Below are positions 43,701 through 52,122 of a stretch of DNA of 64,000 nt, one piece after another (the stretch's first letter is position 1; each line of letters begins with the position of its first letter). Under the pieces are notes generated by a model. The model did not search any database, was not told the DNA's origin, and worked only from the letters and a program-made list of their open reading frames with translations. A program made the translations under genes and the position numbers. This stretch comes from Holophagae bacterium. GTDB taxonomy: Bacteria > Acidobacteriota > Holophagae > Acanthopleuribacterales > Acanthopleuribacteraceae. The DNA lies in contig JAUIFE010000033.1 of the NCBI GenBank assembly GCA_030429565.1, forward strand, positions 35,591 to 99,590. The letters run 5' to 3'.

Positions 43701-45734
43701 AAAAGCGTCAACGAGGTGGGTTACCAGCCAGCCTTGCGCAAAGGGTTCCATAATCCATTTGTCACCGTCAATTTCCAGGCGCATTAAACCGTGGTCCAGG
43801 TAGGTTAAGGTCGCTTTTTCACGCGTGTTAAACGCGGCTTCGCCGATCTCAATCGGGCAAAATGCGATTTGACGGCCATCGCTGTGATGCAAAAGCCAGG
43901 TGTCGTCGTTGGTTTCCAAACGCTGACAGCCAGTGAAGGTCCAGCCGCAACCCATGCCGACATTGTCGTCGTGGCCGGTGCGGTAGGTCCTTTCAAAGGT
44001 TAAAGAAAGCGAACCCCGCAAGGTAAAGTCTTCAAGGCTCAGCAGCTCTTCGCCGGTGATGAGACTGATCGGACAACCCTTGGTTTTGTGCCCGCCCTTC
44101 TTGGGGTTGGCGTTGCCGTTTTTGGTGCGCGAGAATGTGCTGGTCACCTTGGTGTAGATTTTTTTGGATGTTTTGGCGGTCCAATTGGCGGCTTTTTTGG
44201 TTTGCTTGGCGGCGTAGCGCGCGGCTTTTTTGGTCATTTTTGCAGTTTTGGCGACAACCTTGCGGGTACCGCGAACCACGCGTTTGGTGATACGAACCGT
44301 GGCCTTCCAGACCTTCTTGCCCGCTGAAACAACCGACTTGTAGGCCTTGTTGACCGAACGCCGTACTCGGTTCGAAAATTTTCTGAAATCCATTCGCGCT
44401 TTGCGGAAACGCGCACGAAACCGAGGGCCCTTGGTGGTGCGTTTGCCGTTGTTACCGTTTGTGTTTTTATTATTGTTCGGACCATTATTGTTGTTTTTGT
44501 TGTTGGTATTATTGTTTTTGGTCTGTTGCTTTTTGTTGTTTTTCGCTTTGGTACCGGCGCTGTTGCTCTTGCCACCGCCTTTTTTGGCCGGAAGCGAACG
44601 GCCTTTGAGGTCGCCATAAGCGCGGCCGACCCTGCCCAACCGCTTGAAAAAAAAGCCGAAAACGGCCTCCCAGGGAGGCATTGGGTAGCCGCCGATTTTG
44701 ACGGTCGAGCCTGGTCCAATCGCCATACCGAAATTTTTCAAAGGCTGACAGGGATCTCTGCCGATCATATTGCTCATGGCCGCCGCAATCAGATCTGAAC
44801 GAACCTGGGCGGCGGCAGCTAGGGAAGCAACAGCCAGCGCCTTGCTCATGGCTTTTGACGTCTTATCTTCTCGCTGCGATGCTTTTACGGCTTCAACACC
44901 GTCTTTGACCGCCCCGATCGCAACCGAGGTGGTCCCAATCAACCAGATGCTCGCCATCACTCTGTTTATCCATTGACCCGCCATCAACATCCTGTTCTGG
45001 AGTTTGCTGTTGGGTGTGGTTTTTGGCTCGGTCCAGTGACAGTGGTTGACAATATCGCAGGTGCGCGCCGCCCTCGCGCCGCCGACAAACACACTGGATG
45101 ACCCGGTATAGATGGCGAACAGCGGTGGAATGCCGGCGCAGGTGGAAAAACCGATATCGCCCGCGCGCATGGCCCGTCGTTTATTAATCAGGGTTTGGTA
45201 CGAGCCGCCAATGGTAAATAACCCAAAGGACGGCAATGGAATAATGCCGGCAGGTGTTAGGCTGGGTGGGTGTAAGTGGTGCGCGTGCGGCATACCCAGG
45301 GTATAGGAACCGTAGGCGACGGCATCGAGTGAGGCGATCGCGAGCGGGCCGGTAATCCCGAGGCAGTCTTTCAAGATATCGAGTCCCAAGAAAGCCTGTG
45401 CGTTCATTTGAAGATCGCCTAGCCAGCCGGCGGCCGCATTGAACTGTTTTTGGTCGCCGCTGGTAATTCGAGCCCAGGGTTGGTTGATTCCCTCCATGAG
45501 GAATTCGGTGGGATAGGTAACAAGCTTTCCCATCCAATCGCCGACAATATTTGACGCTTTAAAACCAGGGCTTGGCGGCGGGAGTCCCGGCAGTCCTTGG
45601 TTGGCTCGGTTGTCCATGTAAAAGGCAACACTCCGATTTCCATCCGGGTTCGTTAAGTTGTAGTAACGCCGACGGGTTGACGCTCCGGTGATGCGGCCGG
45701 CACCCTTCCAAAAGTTACCCACTTTGGTTTTCAT
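40725..45734 (-). CDS. PAAR-Rhs effector-like protein, cassette 2
   Basis: A 1,669-residue paralogue of the 30511 gene. ATG 45734 is chosen for AAAAGGAG in the end of the TPR gene, as in cassette 1; the frame is open to 45785. The layout is the same: PAAR-like region (GGSYQTLINKRRAMRAGD, GSSSVFVGGARAARTCD), hydrophobic helices, polybasic segment (about 378-550) that here is also asparagine-rich, YD-repeat shell, RYYDPENGRFCSQDPIGLAGG core end, and a 116-residue tip (40728-41075). The tip shares MPDHAKFTTA, PQIWVY and KVWDYAKGKVDI with cassette 1, so it has not been swapped for another toxin. No immunity gene follows. Confidence 0.9.
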   Translation of the reverse strand: MKTKVGNFWKGAGRITGASTRRRYYNLTNPDGNRSVAFYMDNRANQGLPGLPPPSPGFKASNIVGDWMGKLVTYPTEFLMEGINQPWARITSGDQKQFNAAAGWLGDLQMNAQAFLGLDILKDCLGITGPLAIASLDAVAYGSYTLGMPHAHHLHPPSLTPAGIIPLPSFGLFTIGGSYQTLINKRRAMRAGDIGFSTCAGIPPLFAIYTGSSSVFVGGARAARTCDIVNHCHWTEPKTTPNSKLQNRMLMAGQWINRVMASIWLIGTTSVAIGAVKDGVEAVKASQREDKTSKAMSKALAVASLAAAAQVRSDLIAAAMSNMIGRDPCQPLKNFGMAIGPGSTVKIGGYPMPPWEAVFGFFFKRLGRVGRAYGDLKGRSLPAKKGGGKSNSAGTKAKNNKKQQTKNNNTNNKNNNNGPNNNKNTNGNNGKRTTKGPRFRARFRKARMDFRKFSNRVRRSVNKAYKSVVSAGKKVWKATVRITKRVVRGTRKVVAKTAKMTKKAARYAAKQTKKAANWTAKTSKKIYTKVTSTFSRTKNGNANPKKGGHKTKGCPISLITGEELLSLEDFTLRGSLSLTFERTYRTGHDDNVGMGCGWTFTGCQRLETNDDTWLLHHSDGRQIAFCPIEIGEAAFNTREKATLTYLDHGLMRLEIDGDKWIMEPFAQGWLVTHLVDAFENFYHFERDDHGRWSGCHGDHGRGFRVDWNDQGFIAGFIPSGSWYHHAEREETEPYQAIPFARYSYDDEGNLTAAFDRINACERYDYRNHVLIRRTLKTGFNFYFEWDRYDIHARCQSTWGDHGNYRYQFQWYLDERLVAVTNVLGHQELVAWDEAGNIISERDGNGNTTAYRYDKIGNLVMVIDALDRKTEYLYDDMGRLVQVIDPMGGSTLPAYRHDGLPDFIQDRAGNAWLTEYNARGAEVATWDPHNSVTFYENDRRGNRTRTTYADGTQEVRHWNSAGDNVMIVHTNGGITRQKFDHDGNLIEQRQPDGEVLRFENDAMGRPTRVLFPDGTSELFFWTAANDIWKHCDRGGRVTRYDYAGLRQPQSQTNPDGTVIRYHYDNERNLIRLDNEEGESMTFAYDGAENLVERVGFDGRRHCFQYDAANRLLVREEPGQTLLNYEYDALDNLITVCAEDPRDGSKTNSRYEYDHAGNLISALNKERHLSFRYDALGNLIEEWQDDEPLFFHYDAVGNLIGKELPNGKRVNIKRDHSGDWTAVHLEDHCLASVTRDRLGRERERHFGNGLIGLTEYDAAGRINQQRVHKQPLRWDLLNERRFDYDHVGNLVTREDAKRGTTRFCYDRSDFPVRVMQPPALGGDLVLAHDRAGNIIGDSRGNRLQQFKDQAYAYDARGNLIERRRGATQTETTTFEYNALDQMIACTHEGRRTTYAYDALGRRIRKTTDDEETVFYWDRLSLLMEEQDDTQRWFFHEPESCIPLTAIRDDETFYFHVDQVGTPWEVSDARGRVQWSASYDTWGGTHAVECGRFDNPFRLQGQYFDQESGLHYNLNRYYDPENGRFCSQDPIGLAGGLNAYLYAPNTNRWVDPLGFCKESMQQKYEAYKDRKGTKAMDFESWYQRTKNVTEGRARHKYWKDFFKNEGKMPDHAKFTTAKMVKLTPEMKQFIDRTGPMLAKKAGATRPQIWVYGGQVDQKVWDYAKGKVDIFVF

Positions 45735-45736
45735 TG

Positions 45737-47503
45737 TTAGGCTCCTTTTGAAAGTGTTTGGATTTGGTCGCGATAAGCAAACCAAGCTTGTTTGCGATTT
45801 TGCTTGGTGTAGATTTTTTTCAAAGCCCTCAGGATACGGTCAACCGGTTCCGGGGTGTCGGTTTCCCGGCACAACTCGGCCGCCTTTTCGTAAGAATCGG
45901 CTGCTGCCGGCCAGATTGCTAACTTCATGCAGGTGGCGCCGTGGCGTTCATAGGCGGCAATTTGGGCCGGCTTGTCGTCGATGACCTCCGCGGCGTGGGC
46001 CGCTGTGCTGAAATAACGCGCGGCCTCGGGAAGGCGGCCCGTGCGAAAACCGGCCTCACCGCCATTTTTACCGATGTGAAACAAAACAATCGGGTTTGCG
46101 CTTTCAATCGCCATTGGCAGAGCCGCTTGGTAGGTTTCAAATGCTAGATCCCATTCGTGATTGCGTAAGTAAATGTCGCCACGTCCGATAGCGGCGAAGG
46201 CGGCGGTTGCCGGGTCTTGGTGTTCCCTGAAAAAATGCTCGGCGGTGGTAAACCGTTCCATTGCCAATTCTTTTCGCCCGGCTATACCGTCGCGAACCGC
46301 CAAGGTGATTGAGGTTGCCATACGTTCGTTGATGGGACTTTCGGGATCGTTTATCAGGGCTTCTTCAGCGCGGTAGCGACTTTCCTCGCTGAGATCGAGG
46401 TAATGGCAGCCCACATGATCCCGTGTTTCCAGCAAAGCACGCACCGGCTGTTGGTTTTCTTTCTCCTGGGTACGGTGTTTTTGGTCGACTTCAGGTTGGT
46501 AAGCGGCAACCAAACGCAACGCGGACTGGGGATGGTAAGTGGGGCAATCGGCGGTTTTCTCCAGTAACCGTTGCCACGCATCCGGGGCTTCGTTTTTGGA
46601 GGGTAACAATACAAAAACGAAACGGTGATCCTCTTGGTTCGGCAGGCAGCAAAGACCGTAGTCGAATATTGCCTGGAGCCGCACCCATGCCGGCTGTGTA
46701 CGGTCGCTGATAATCGCCGGGGGCGGCGGTTTGTCCGGGTTGAGTCGTTCAAGCAGGGGACCGATGTCAGGAAGCGTTGGGTTTTCGAAAGCCTCGTGGA
46801 ATTCAGGTGGCATGTGCCGTTCGAGGAGTTCGTTAAATCGCTGTTCCGCTTGCTCCGGCGTAAGCTCCGGCTGCCACCGCAGACTGGGTTCGGCAGGGGG
46901 CAGACCCGCCGAGAGCGCGGCGCCGGTTTTACTTTTTTGTTTCGAGCGCATTGTTGGATCGGTTTTGTTTGACTGTGGCTGCGTTGCTTTTCGTTTTTCA
47001 ATCAAATCGGCCGAGGCGCGTTTGGCTTTGGGGCCGTCCGCCAAAAGGGTTAAATCAACCGGTGCGGGATCTACAACGGACTTCGGCCGGTCGTGCCGCC
47101 GATGAGGTGGCTTGGGGCGACTTTTCCTTTCGCTGTTGGGCGCTTTGGCAATGGGGTGTTTCGGGCCGGAAGGGAAATTCTCAGGGCGGTGCCGTGGTTT
47201 TTTAGTTGGTTTTTTCGCCGCTACTTGGTCGACCTCATCTTGCAAATCAAGCCATAACAGATAGTCGCGGTATTCCGATTCGAGCCGTTCGGCCAAATGG
47301 TCGAGGTAGTCGTCCGCGTTGTTGAAGGGTTCCTGTTCCAGGAAAAACAAATCACATTGATTGCCACGGTCCATGTCTTTGATCAGTTTTGCCAAACAAC
47401 CTTGTTCGAACCCTGATCCTACCGTCAGGTGCAGGGTTTTTTCTTCTTGGTCAATGAACTTCAGGACGGGTTCGCGCATGGCGTTAATTAGGGTTTCCAT
47501 CAT
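45737..47503 (-). CDS. TPR protein between vgrG and rhs, cassette 2 (putative effector adaptor)
   Basis: A 588-residue paralogue of the cassette 1 TPR protein. It keeps the N-terminal FIDQEEKTLHL...DMDRGNQCDLFFLEQEPF block, the low-complexity linker (here Lys/Pro-rich, residues about 95-200), the DHRFVFVLLPSKNEAPDAWQ region and the helical repeats, ending VDRILRALKKIYTKQNRKQAWFAYRDQIQTLSKGA. AAGGAGG precedes a double ATG, 8 bp after the vgrG stop, and the stop is 2 bp before rhs. Conservation of the ends against a fast-changing linker suggests two binding surfaces joined by a tether. Confidence 0.8.
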   Translation of the reverse strand: MMETLINAMREPVLKFIDQEEKTLHLTVGSGFEQGCLAKLIKDMDRGNQCDLFFLEQEPFNNADDYLDHLAERLESEYRDYLLWLDLQDEVDQVAAKKPTKKPRHRPENFPSGPKHPIAKAPNSERKSRPKPPHRRHDRPKSVVDPAPVDLTLLADGPKAKRASADLIEKRKATQPQSNKTDPTMRSKQKSKTGAALSAGLPPAEPSLRWQPELTPEQAEQRFNELLERHMPPEFHEAFENPTLPDIGPLLERLNPDKPPPPAIISDRTQPAWVRLQAIFDYGLCCLPNQEDHRFVFVLLPSKNEAPDAWQRLLEKTADCPTYHPQSALRLVAAYQPEVDQKHRTQEKENQQPVRALLETRDHVGCHYLDLSEESRYRAEEALINDPESPINERMATSITLAVRDGIAGRKELAMERFTTAEHFFREHQDPATAAFAAIGRGDIYLRNHEWDLAFETYQAALPMAIESANPIVLFHIGKNGGEAGFRTGRLPEAARYFSTAAHAAEVIDDKPAQIAAYERHGATCMKLAIWPAAADSYEKAAELCRETDTPEPVDRILRALKKIYTKQNRKQAWFAYRDQIQTLSKGA

Positions 47504-47511
47504 GCGCCTCC

Positions 47512-49770
47512 TTAGTTGATCAGGACCAAGCCGCCGGCCACTTTATGCATGCCGACACTGGTTGATGTAATTTTGACCCCTTCAATTTTGATTTCTTCCT
47601 CGGTCAATCGGATCACGTTCAACCCGCACTGCAACACGAGTTCGCTTCCCGCATCAATCAGTATTTTGTTGGCTGCGATTTCGACCTTCTCATCGGCGAT
47701 GCACTCGTAGTTGACGGCCTCCATCATGTATTTCTTGTCCACCCTGGTGAATCGATCACCCTCGCATCTCAGGTAGACATTGCCACCAACCCATTTGATG
47801 TCATCCTTGTGGACGTCTAGGTAACGCGGGCTTTTTGATACTGAAATTTCTAAGCCGTTGTTGTATCGCTCAACGGCTGTTCCATTGATCGTGGTGAGGG
47901 TGTCGCCGCCAACCGTGGTGATCATGTCACCGTTCTCGATCATGTTGAATTCATCGCCTTGTTTCACCGTGACCCAGCGGTCTCCTTCTTCTACCTCGGT
48001 AACTTGGTCTTGTTTGATCCGAGTTTTGGAGAAACCTTCGACGATGACCTGCATATCCTTTTGGACCGTGACGCATTTGTCTCCGCCCACCTGTTCGGTG
48101 GCGTTGCCGCCGATCGTGAGGTTGTGATTGCTGAGAACCAGGGTGTTCATGTCCCGCTGCGCGCGCAGGTCCAGCAGTTCCGCCCCGTCGCGGTCGTCGA
48201 ACATGATGTGGTTGTCTTTGATCGTTTTGATAATGTTTTGGTACTTCTTTATCTTGGGTAGTGGTGGTTTGTTGATGTTGTTGTAAACCCGGCCGTTAAT
48301 GACCGGATGCGCCGGGTTGCCGTCGACGAAACTGACCAACACCTCATGGCCGACTCTTGGTGTCCATTGGATGCCGTAATTCTGGCCGGCGTAGCCTTGG
48401 GCTACGCGCACCCACATCGATGCTTTATCGTCGTGTTCGCTGTCCTTGTCCCAGTGGAAACGCAACTTACAGCGACCCAGGTCATCCGTGTAAACCTCGC
48501 TGCCCGGCTGACCCACGACGGTTGCGGTTTGCTGGCTGACAATCACCGGGGTCGGGGTTTTGCGTGGTGGGCGGAAGGCGTTTTCCATCGGTACCCCCGC
48601 CAACAAAACCGTATAGTCGCCTTGGCGGACCGACATCGTCATGGAGGTAATCAGCCAGGTTTGGTTGTAGTCCTTGACGAAGTGTTTCTTTAAGGTGAAC
48701 TTGTAGCCGGCCTGCAGCGAACGTGAGGTCGACATGGCCCGTGCCACTTGCGCCGCCGTAACCGCTTCCTCCAGCATGGTTTGATTGAGCATGTCCCGCG
48801 TTTTGGTCATGTTCGTACATTTTTTGCCGTCTCGATTGGCAAAATCGCGGGTGTGTTCGTAGTGTGCTAATTCGGGGATTTGTTTGGGTTTTTGGGCGTT
48901 TTGTTCGCTAAGGTAATCCGTTTGCGACGTTTCATAGTTGTAATCGTTGATCATAAAGCGGTTCGGGCCCACATGCCGCTGAAAATAAAAGTCGAATAAG
49001 GTCTCTTCGTGCCCGACTTTTCCGTAACTCGTTTTGTCCTCGCTATAGCTTACTTCACGGTGCGGGCCGACCCATGGCACGTCGCTCATGGCGTCACAAA
49101 GGATGAGCGTATCGTCCTCGTGATCGAAGTAGTACCAGATCCCCGCTTCTTCCAAAAGCCGCGACACAAAATTGAAATCCGTTTCACGATATTGCACGTA
49201 GTAGTAGGCCTCGTGGTAGTCTCGCGGCGGCGCCTTGGCCGGCTCTTTTGGCGGGGTTTTGTCCGGTTCACCCGGTTTCTTTTCTTCTTTTTTTTCGGCC
49301 TTCTTGCGCGAGTATTTGATGCCGTGTTCTTTAAATATAGTATCCAGCACCTTAAAGAGATCATCCTCGTGAGTATAGTTGAACACCCGCGAATCGTATT
49401 TTTGGGTCAAAAGCCACAGCTTTGGCTGGATTTCAATGCGGTAGTTGTAGTGGCGGTCCACACCGGCTACTTTGTCAAGGTTCCCGAAACAGGTGTCGGC
49501 TTTGGTAAAGCCGGTGATAATGCCCGTAAAGTTTTTGTCTAACGTATGTCCGTAGCCGACCTTGAGCGTGAAGGTTGCGGTTTTGCCAAGGAAGTTGTCA
49601 AATTTGAGATCTTCTTGTCTGGCGGTCACTTGCAAAGTGTATTTGCCACAAGCCGATATGTGTTGTTCGCCTTGGAGCGCATGGATCTGGAAGGTTTTCT
49701 CGTCCTTGTATTGTCTGTCTTTGGGCCCGAAGTTGGGACTTTGCCATATTAAATCGTGTTTTCCAGTCAT
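47512..49770 (-). CDS. vgrG: VgrG spike protein, cassette 2
   Basis: A 752-residue VgrG paralogous to the 37292 gene over its whole length. Both begin MTGKHDL and end TSTSVG.HKV.GGLV.IN; the identical kind of C-terminal strand probably forms the docking surface for the PAAR-Rhs partner. Signature segments YRIEIQPKLWLLTQKYDSRVF, GIQWTPRVGHEVLVSFVDGNPAHPVINGRVYN and the C-terminal beta-helix are present. A Lys/Glu/Pro-rich loop (about residues 160-190) differs in length from cassette 1. AGGAG precedes the ATG. No baseplate, sheath or ATPase genes are present in the window. Confidence 0.93.
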   Translation of the reverse strand: MTGKHDLIWQSPNFGPKDRQYKDEKTFQIHALQGEQHISACGKYTLQVTARQEDLKFDNFLGKTATFTLKVGYGHTLDKNFTGIITGFTKADTCFGNLDKVAGVDRHYNYRIEIQPKLWLLTQKYDSRVFNYTHEDDLFKVLDTIFKEHGIKYSRKKAEKKEEKKPGEPDKTPPKEPAKAPPRDYHEAYYYVQYRETDFNFVSRLLEEAGIWYYFDHEDDTLILCDAMSDVPWVGPHREVSYSEDKTSYGKVGHEETLFDFYFQRHVGPNRFMINDYNYETSQTDYLSEQNAQKPKQIPELAHYEHTRDFANRDGKKCTNMTKTRDMLNQTMLEEAVTAAQVARAMSTSRSLQAGYKFTLKKHFVKDYNQTWLITSMTMSVRQGDYTVLLAGVPMENAFRPPRKTPTPVIVSQQTATVVGQPGSEVYTDDLGRCKLRFHWDKDSEHDDKASMWVRVAQGYAGQNYGIQWTPRVGHEVLVSFVDGNPAHPVINGRVYNNINKPPLPKIKKYQNIIKTIKDNHIMFDDRDGAELLDLRAQRDMNTLVLSNHNLTIGGNATEQVGGDKCVTVQKDMQVIVEGFSKTRIKQDQVTEVEEGDRWVTVKQGDEFNMIENGDMITTVGGDTLTTINGTAVERYNNGLEISVSKSPRYLDVHKDDIKWVGGNVYLRCEGDRFTRVDKKYMMEAVNYECIADEKVEIAANKILIDAGSELVLQCGLNVIRLTEEEIKIEGVKITSTSVGMHKVAGGLVLIN

Positions 49771-50475
49771 GAAGTACTCCTCGAGGGGACCGAAAGCTGA
49801 ATGGGGGCAATCGGTCGCAGTCGGCTATTAGAATATTTAGGATAAGAAAGCGTTTGCGAAACCCTGGCCGCCGCCGCCGTTTTGGGGCGGGCGAAAGTCG
49901 CACCGGCCTCGTCGTTGGGGTTTGACCGGGAATCGCGCAGGTGTGTCGTGCCGCTTTATAGGGAGCGGCTGACACTGGGAGGCACGGTGGATGGGTGTTT
50001 TATCTCGGGTTTCGCCGAAAGGGCGCCCGTTCATTAATGAATGAAGCTGATTTCGTGCGACCGAACGCATTAGTGCGCTCGATTTACCGAAAAATCAGAT
50101 AATTCAGATAGAATGCAACCTCGATACCAGCAGGGTCACTTACTTGAAAGGTGTGTAAGTGCCATAAAAATAGATGCTTGCTGGTTTGAGGCGGCGAATA
50201 GTGATGTCGACATGTTGCCACTGTTGATATGTTGACACTCGTACTGTTTGTATTTCGACAGTCGATCCCGCTTTTGTACCTTTGCTTGCCGCCTTGGGCT
50301 TTGCGCTTGTCGTCCGCTAAATTCGGACAGAACGTGGCTTCATCAGCGATAGGTTGAGAATGGTGACAAGCGTAATTAAGTTAATTTTAAAGCAGTTTTT
50401 ATGCCATTTTTGCTTTGATCCGTGGCAGGGGAGGGGCTGCCGATTTGCCGGTCGCCCCAGAAGGTCGTTTCCTGG
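49771..50475. other. Non-coding region upstream of vgrG, cassette 2
   Basis: About 700 bp with no gene. It contains the conserved motif region at 50137-50260 and the right edge of the duplication near 50290. The rest, up to the symporter stop at 50476, shows no clear terminator. Confidence 0.5.
50137..50260 (-). promoter_or_regulatory. Triple TGTYRA motif region, vgrG cassette 2
   Basis: Minus-strand 9-mers TGTCGAAAT (50260-50252), TGTCAACAT (50237-50229) and TGTCGACAT (50212-50204), plus the inverted repeat CACTTAC/GTAAGTG at 50137-50161. The order and orientation match cassette 1 (39939-40043). The central motif TGTCAACAT is identical in both copies. Confidence 0.5.
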
Positions 50476-51942
50476 TTAGGTTGACGTTTGCTCTGCCGAA
50501 ACCGTTTTGCCCGCGCCCAGCAGGAACCCCGCACCGTAAACCAAGCCGGCGGCACACAGGCCCGGTAATAGGTTGTAGACGTCCCCGGCATAGGGTCCGT
50601 TTTCCCAAGCAATGATTGTTGCCAGGGCTGTGACCTGCATGGCGATGGCTTGCACGCGATTGAGCGGCAGCCCGGCCAAACGAACCAGCAAAATCGGCCC
50701 GAGCATGACCGCCAGACCCGACCAGGCGTAAAGGACCAATTGGAACACGCCTTGACCGGCAAACAAAGCGACCGTTAAGGCCAATCCGGTGACCAGCAGG
50801 GTGCTGAACTTGCCCACCAGGTAGTTGTCCCGTTGTCCTGGCAGAATGTCCTGGGTGACCGCCGCTGAGCACGACAGAATTTGTGAGTCGGCCGTCGACA
50901 TCGTTGCCGCAAAAATCGCCGCCAGCACCATCCCGACCAACACCTGGGGTAACAGATTGACCGCGATTGCCGATAGTGCCGATTCCGCTTGGCGTACCAA
51001 CAGCGCACTTTGTTCCGCCGCAGCCAGGGTCTCGGGTACCTGAGCCAGCTCCGGCACGACCAGCCGTGCGTAAAGGCCGATCACCGCCGAAGCCAAAACA
51101 AAGGGCACAAACCCAGCCAGGTAAATGCGGCGTGTTTGTTTAAAGTCTTCCGGTGAGGTCAGTGCCATCGAGCGAATGAGAATGTGTGGTGCGCCAATTG
51201 CGCCAAAGCCGCCGGCCACAAAACCCAAGAAGTAGAGCGGAAAACCAAGCGCCGTATCTGTCGGGAACAGGGAGCCCAGTGCAGGATCTATCGCATTCAG
51301 TTGGCTCTGCAACGCCGCCGGCCCGCCAATTTGGCCGACGCATAAAAAGAGGATCGTCAGCATGCCGACAATCATCACCATTGCTTGTGCCACGTCTGTC
51401 CAAATCGAGGCACGCAAGCCACCGGAGAAACAATAGGCGACCACAATCACGGCCCCGACAATCGCCCCGGTTTCGGGGCGCCACTCAAACAGGGTTTCCA
51501 AGGCTGTACCACCCGCCTTGAGCTGAGCCGCTGCATAAACACCCAAAAAGAGGAAGGTGATGCAGCCCGCGATGATCGCCAATAGCCGGTCTTCGCCGTG
51601 CTCGTCGCGGGCCAACATTGCCGGCACCGAGCGCGCGTCCACCTTTTCCGAATAGCGACGCACGCGCTCGTGGACAAAATACCAAACCAGCATATCGCCC
51701 AGGATCCAGGCGATTGACAGCCAAATCGTGGACACACCGAAACGGTAGGCGAAACCAACCAAGCCCACAAAGGCGTAGCCGCTGTTGTTGGTTGCCATCG
51801 AAGAGAAGGCGGTCAGGAAGGGGCCAACCCCGCGACCTGCCAGTAAATAGTCCTCGGTGGTGGTTGCCCGGCGGAAAACCGAAGCAATGCCAATCAGGGC
51901 AAACGCGACCATGAAAATCGAAAAACTGACAAAAACCACCAT
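50476..51942 (-). CDS. Sodium:solute symporter (SSS/PutP-like)
   Basis: A 488-residue transporter with about 13 membrane segments. ATG 51942 is preferred because GAGAAGG lies about 8 bp upstream; a GTG at 51951 is also possible. The segment AAIFAATMSTADSQILSCSAAVTQDIL matches the sodium/proline symporter subgroup, and YAFVGLVGFAYRFGV and GGFGAIGAPHI are also typical. It probably imports proline, betaine or another compatible solute with Na+. It diverges from the ectoine cluster, sharing a 180-bp control region, which supports a role in osmoadaptation; import of ectoines themselves is possible but unproven. Confidence 0.88.
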   Translation of the reverse strand: MVVFVSFSIFMVAFALIGIASVFRRATTTEDYLLAGRGVGPFLTAFSSMATNNSGYAFVGLVGFAYRFGVSTIWLSIAWILGDMLVWYFVHERVRRYSEKVDARSVPAMLARDEHGEDRLLAIIAGCITFLFLGVYAAAQLKAGGTALETLFEWRPETGAIVGAVIVVAYCFSGGLRASIWTDVAQAMVMIVGMLTILFLCVGQIGGPAALQSQLNAIDPALGSLFPTDTALGFPLYFLGFVAGGFGAIGAPHILIRSMALTSPEDFKQTRRIYLAGFVPFVLASAVIGLYARLVVPELAQVPETLAAAEQSALLVRQAESALSAIAVNLLPQVLVGMVLAAIFAATMSTADSQILSCSAAVTQDILPGQRDNYLVGKFSTLLVTGLALTVALFAGQGVFQLVLYAWSGLAVMLGPILLVRLAGLPLNRVQAIAMQVTALATIIAWENGPYAGDVYNLLPGLCAAGLVYGAGFLLGAGKTVSAEQTST

Positions 51943-52064
51943 GAAATACACCTTCTCGCGGATTTTTCATACTTATTACACGAAACAAAAATACTTTGGG
52001 TTAACGAGTAAAACACAGGATGTTTCCGAGTGAAAGCCAAAAAAAAGACGAAATATATTAGGAA

Positions 52065-52093
52065 TTGACTTTAGGGCCCGATGTGAATATACT
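52065..52093 (+). promoter_or_regulatory. Sigma-70-type promoter of the ectoine operon
   Basis: TTGACT (52065-52070), a 17-bp spacer and TATACT (52088-52093), each one base from consensus, upstream of the ask gene. The sequence before it (52021-52060) is A/T-rich. Confidence 0.75.
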
Positions 52094-52106
52094 TCGGACC
52101 CGAAGT
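52091..52106. promoter_or_regulatory. Palindrome over the -10 box and start site: candidate operator
   Basis: Perfect inverted repeat ACTTCGG-AC-CCGAAGT. It covers the 3' half of the -10 hexamer and the expected transcription start, a position suited to a repressor. MarR-type EctR/CosR regulators of ectoine genes bind dyads in such places, but no such gene is in the window and the sequence is not one I know for them. Confidence 0.55.
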
Positions 52107-52122
52107 AAACAGGAGGCTTCTT

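Larger units (their letters stand above)
30196..50290. repeat. Ancient tandem duplication, period about 10.2 kb
   Basis: Unit 1 runs from about 30196 to 40050, unit 2 from about 40455 to 50290. Both hold, in the same order, a carboxypeptidase 3' end, rhs, TPR gene, vgrG and a promoter region. Offsets between equivalent points agree: rhs stops 10,214 bp, vgrG starts 10,238 bp, central promoter motif 10,218 bp. The copies have diverged widely at the DNA level but remain alignable at the protein level throughout. Confidence 0.85.

Noticed and set aside
44430..44600. Asn/Lys-rich run in Rhs 2 as a frameshift or sequencing artefact
   Set aside because: The frame is unbroken on both sides, and the equivalent place in Rhs 1 is also Lys/Asn-rich, so it is a genuine low-complexity linker.
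30511..50290. A complete type VI secretion locus
   Set aside because: Only spike, adaptor-like and effector-like genes are present; no sheath, baseplate, membrane-complex or ClpV genes occur in the window, so the machinery must be elsewhere or be of another contractile type.
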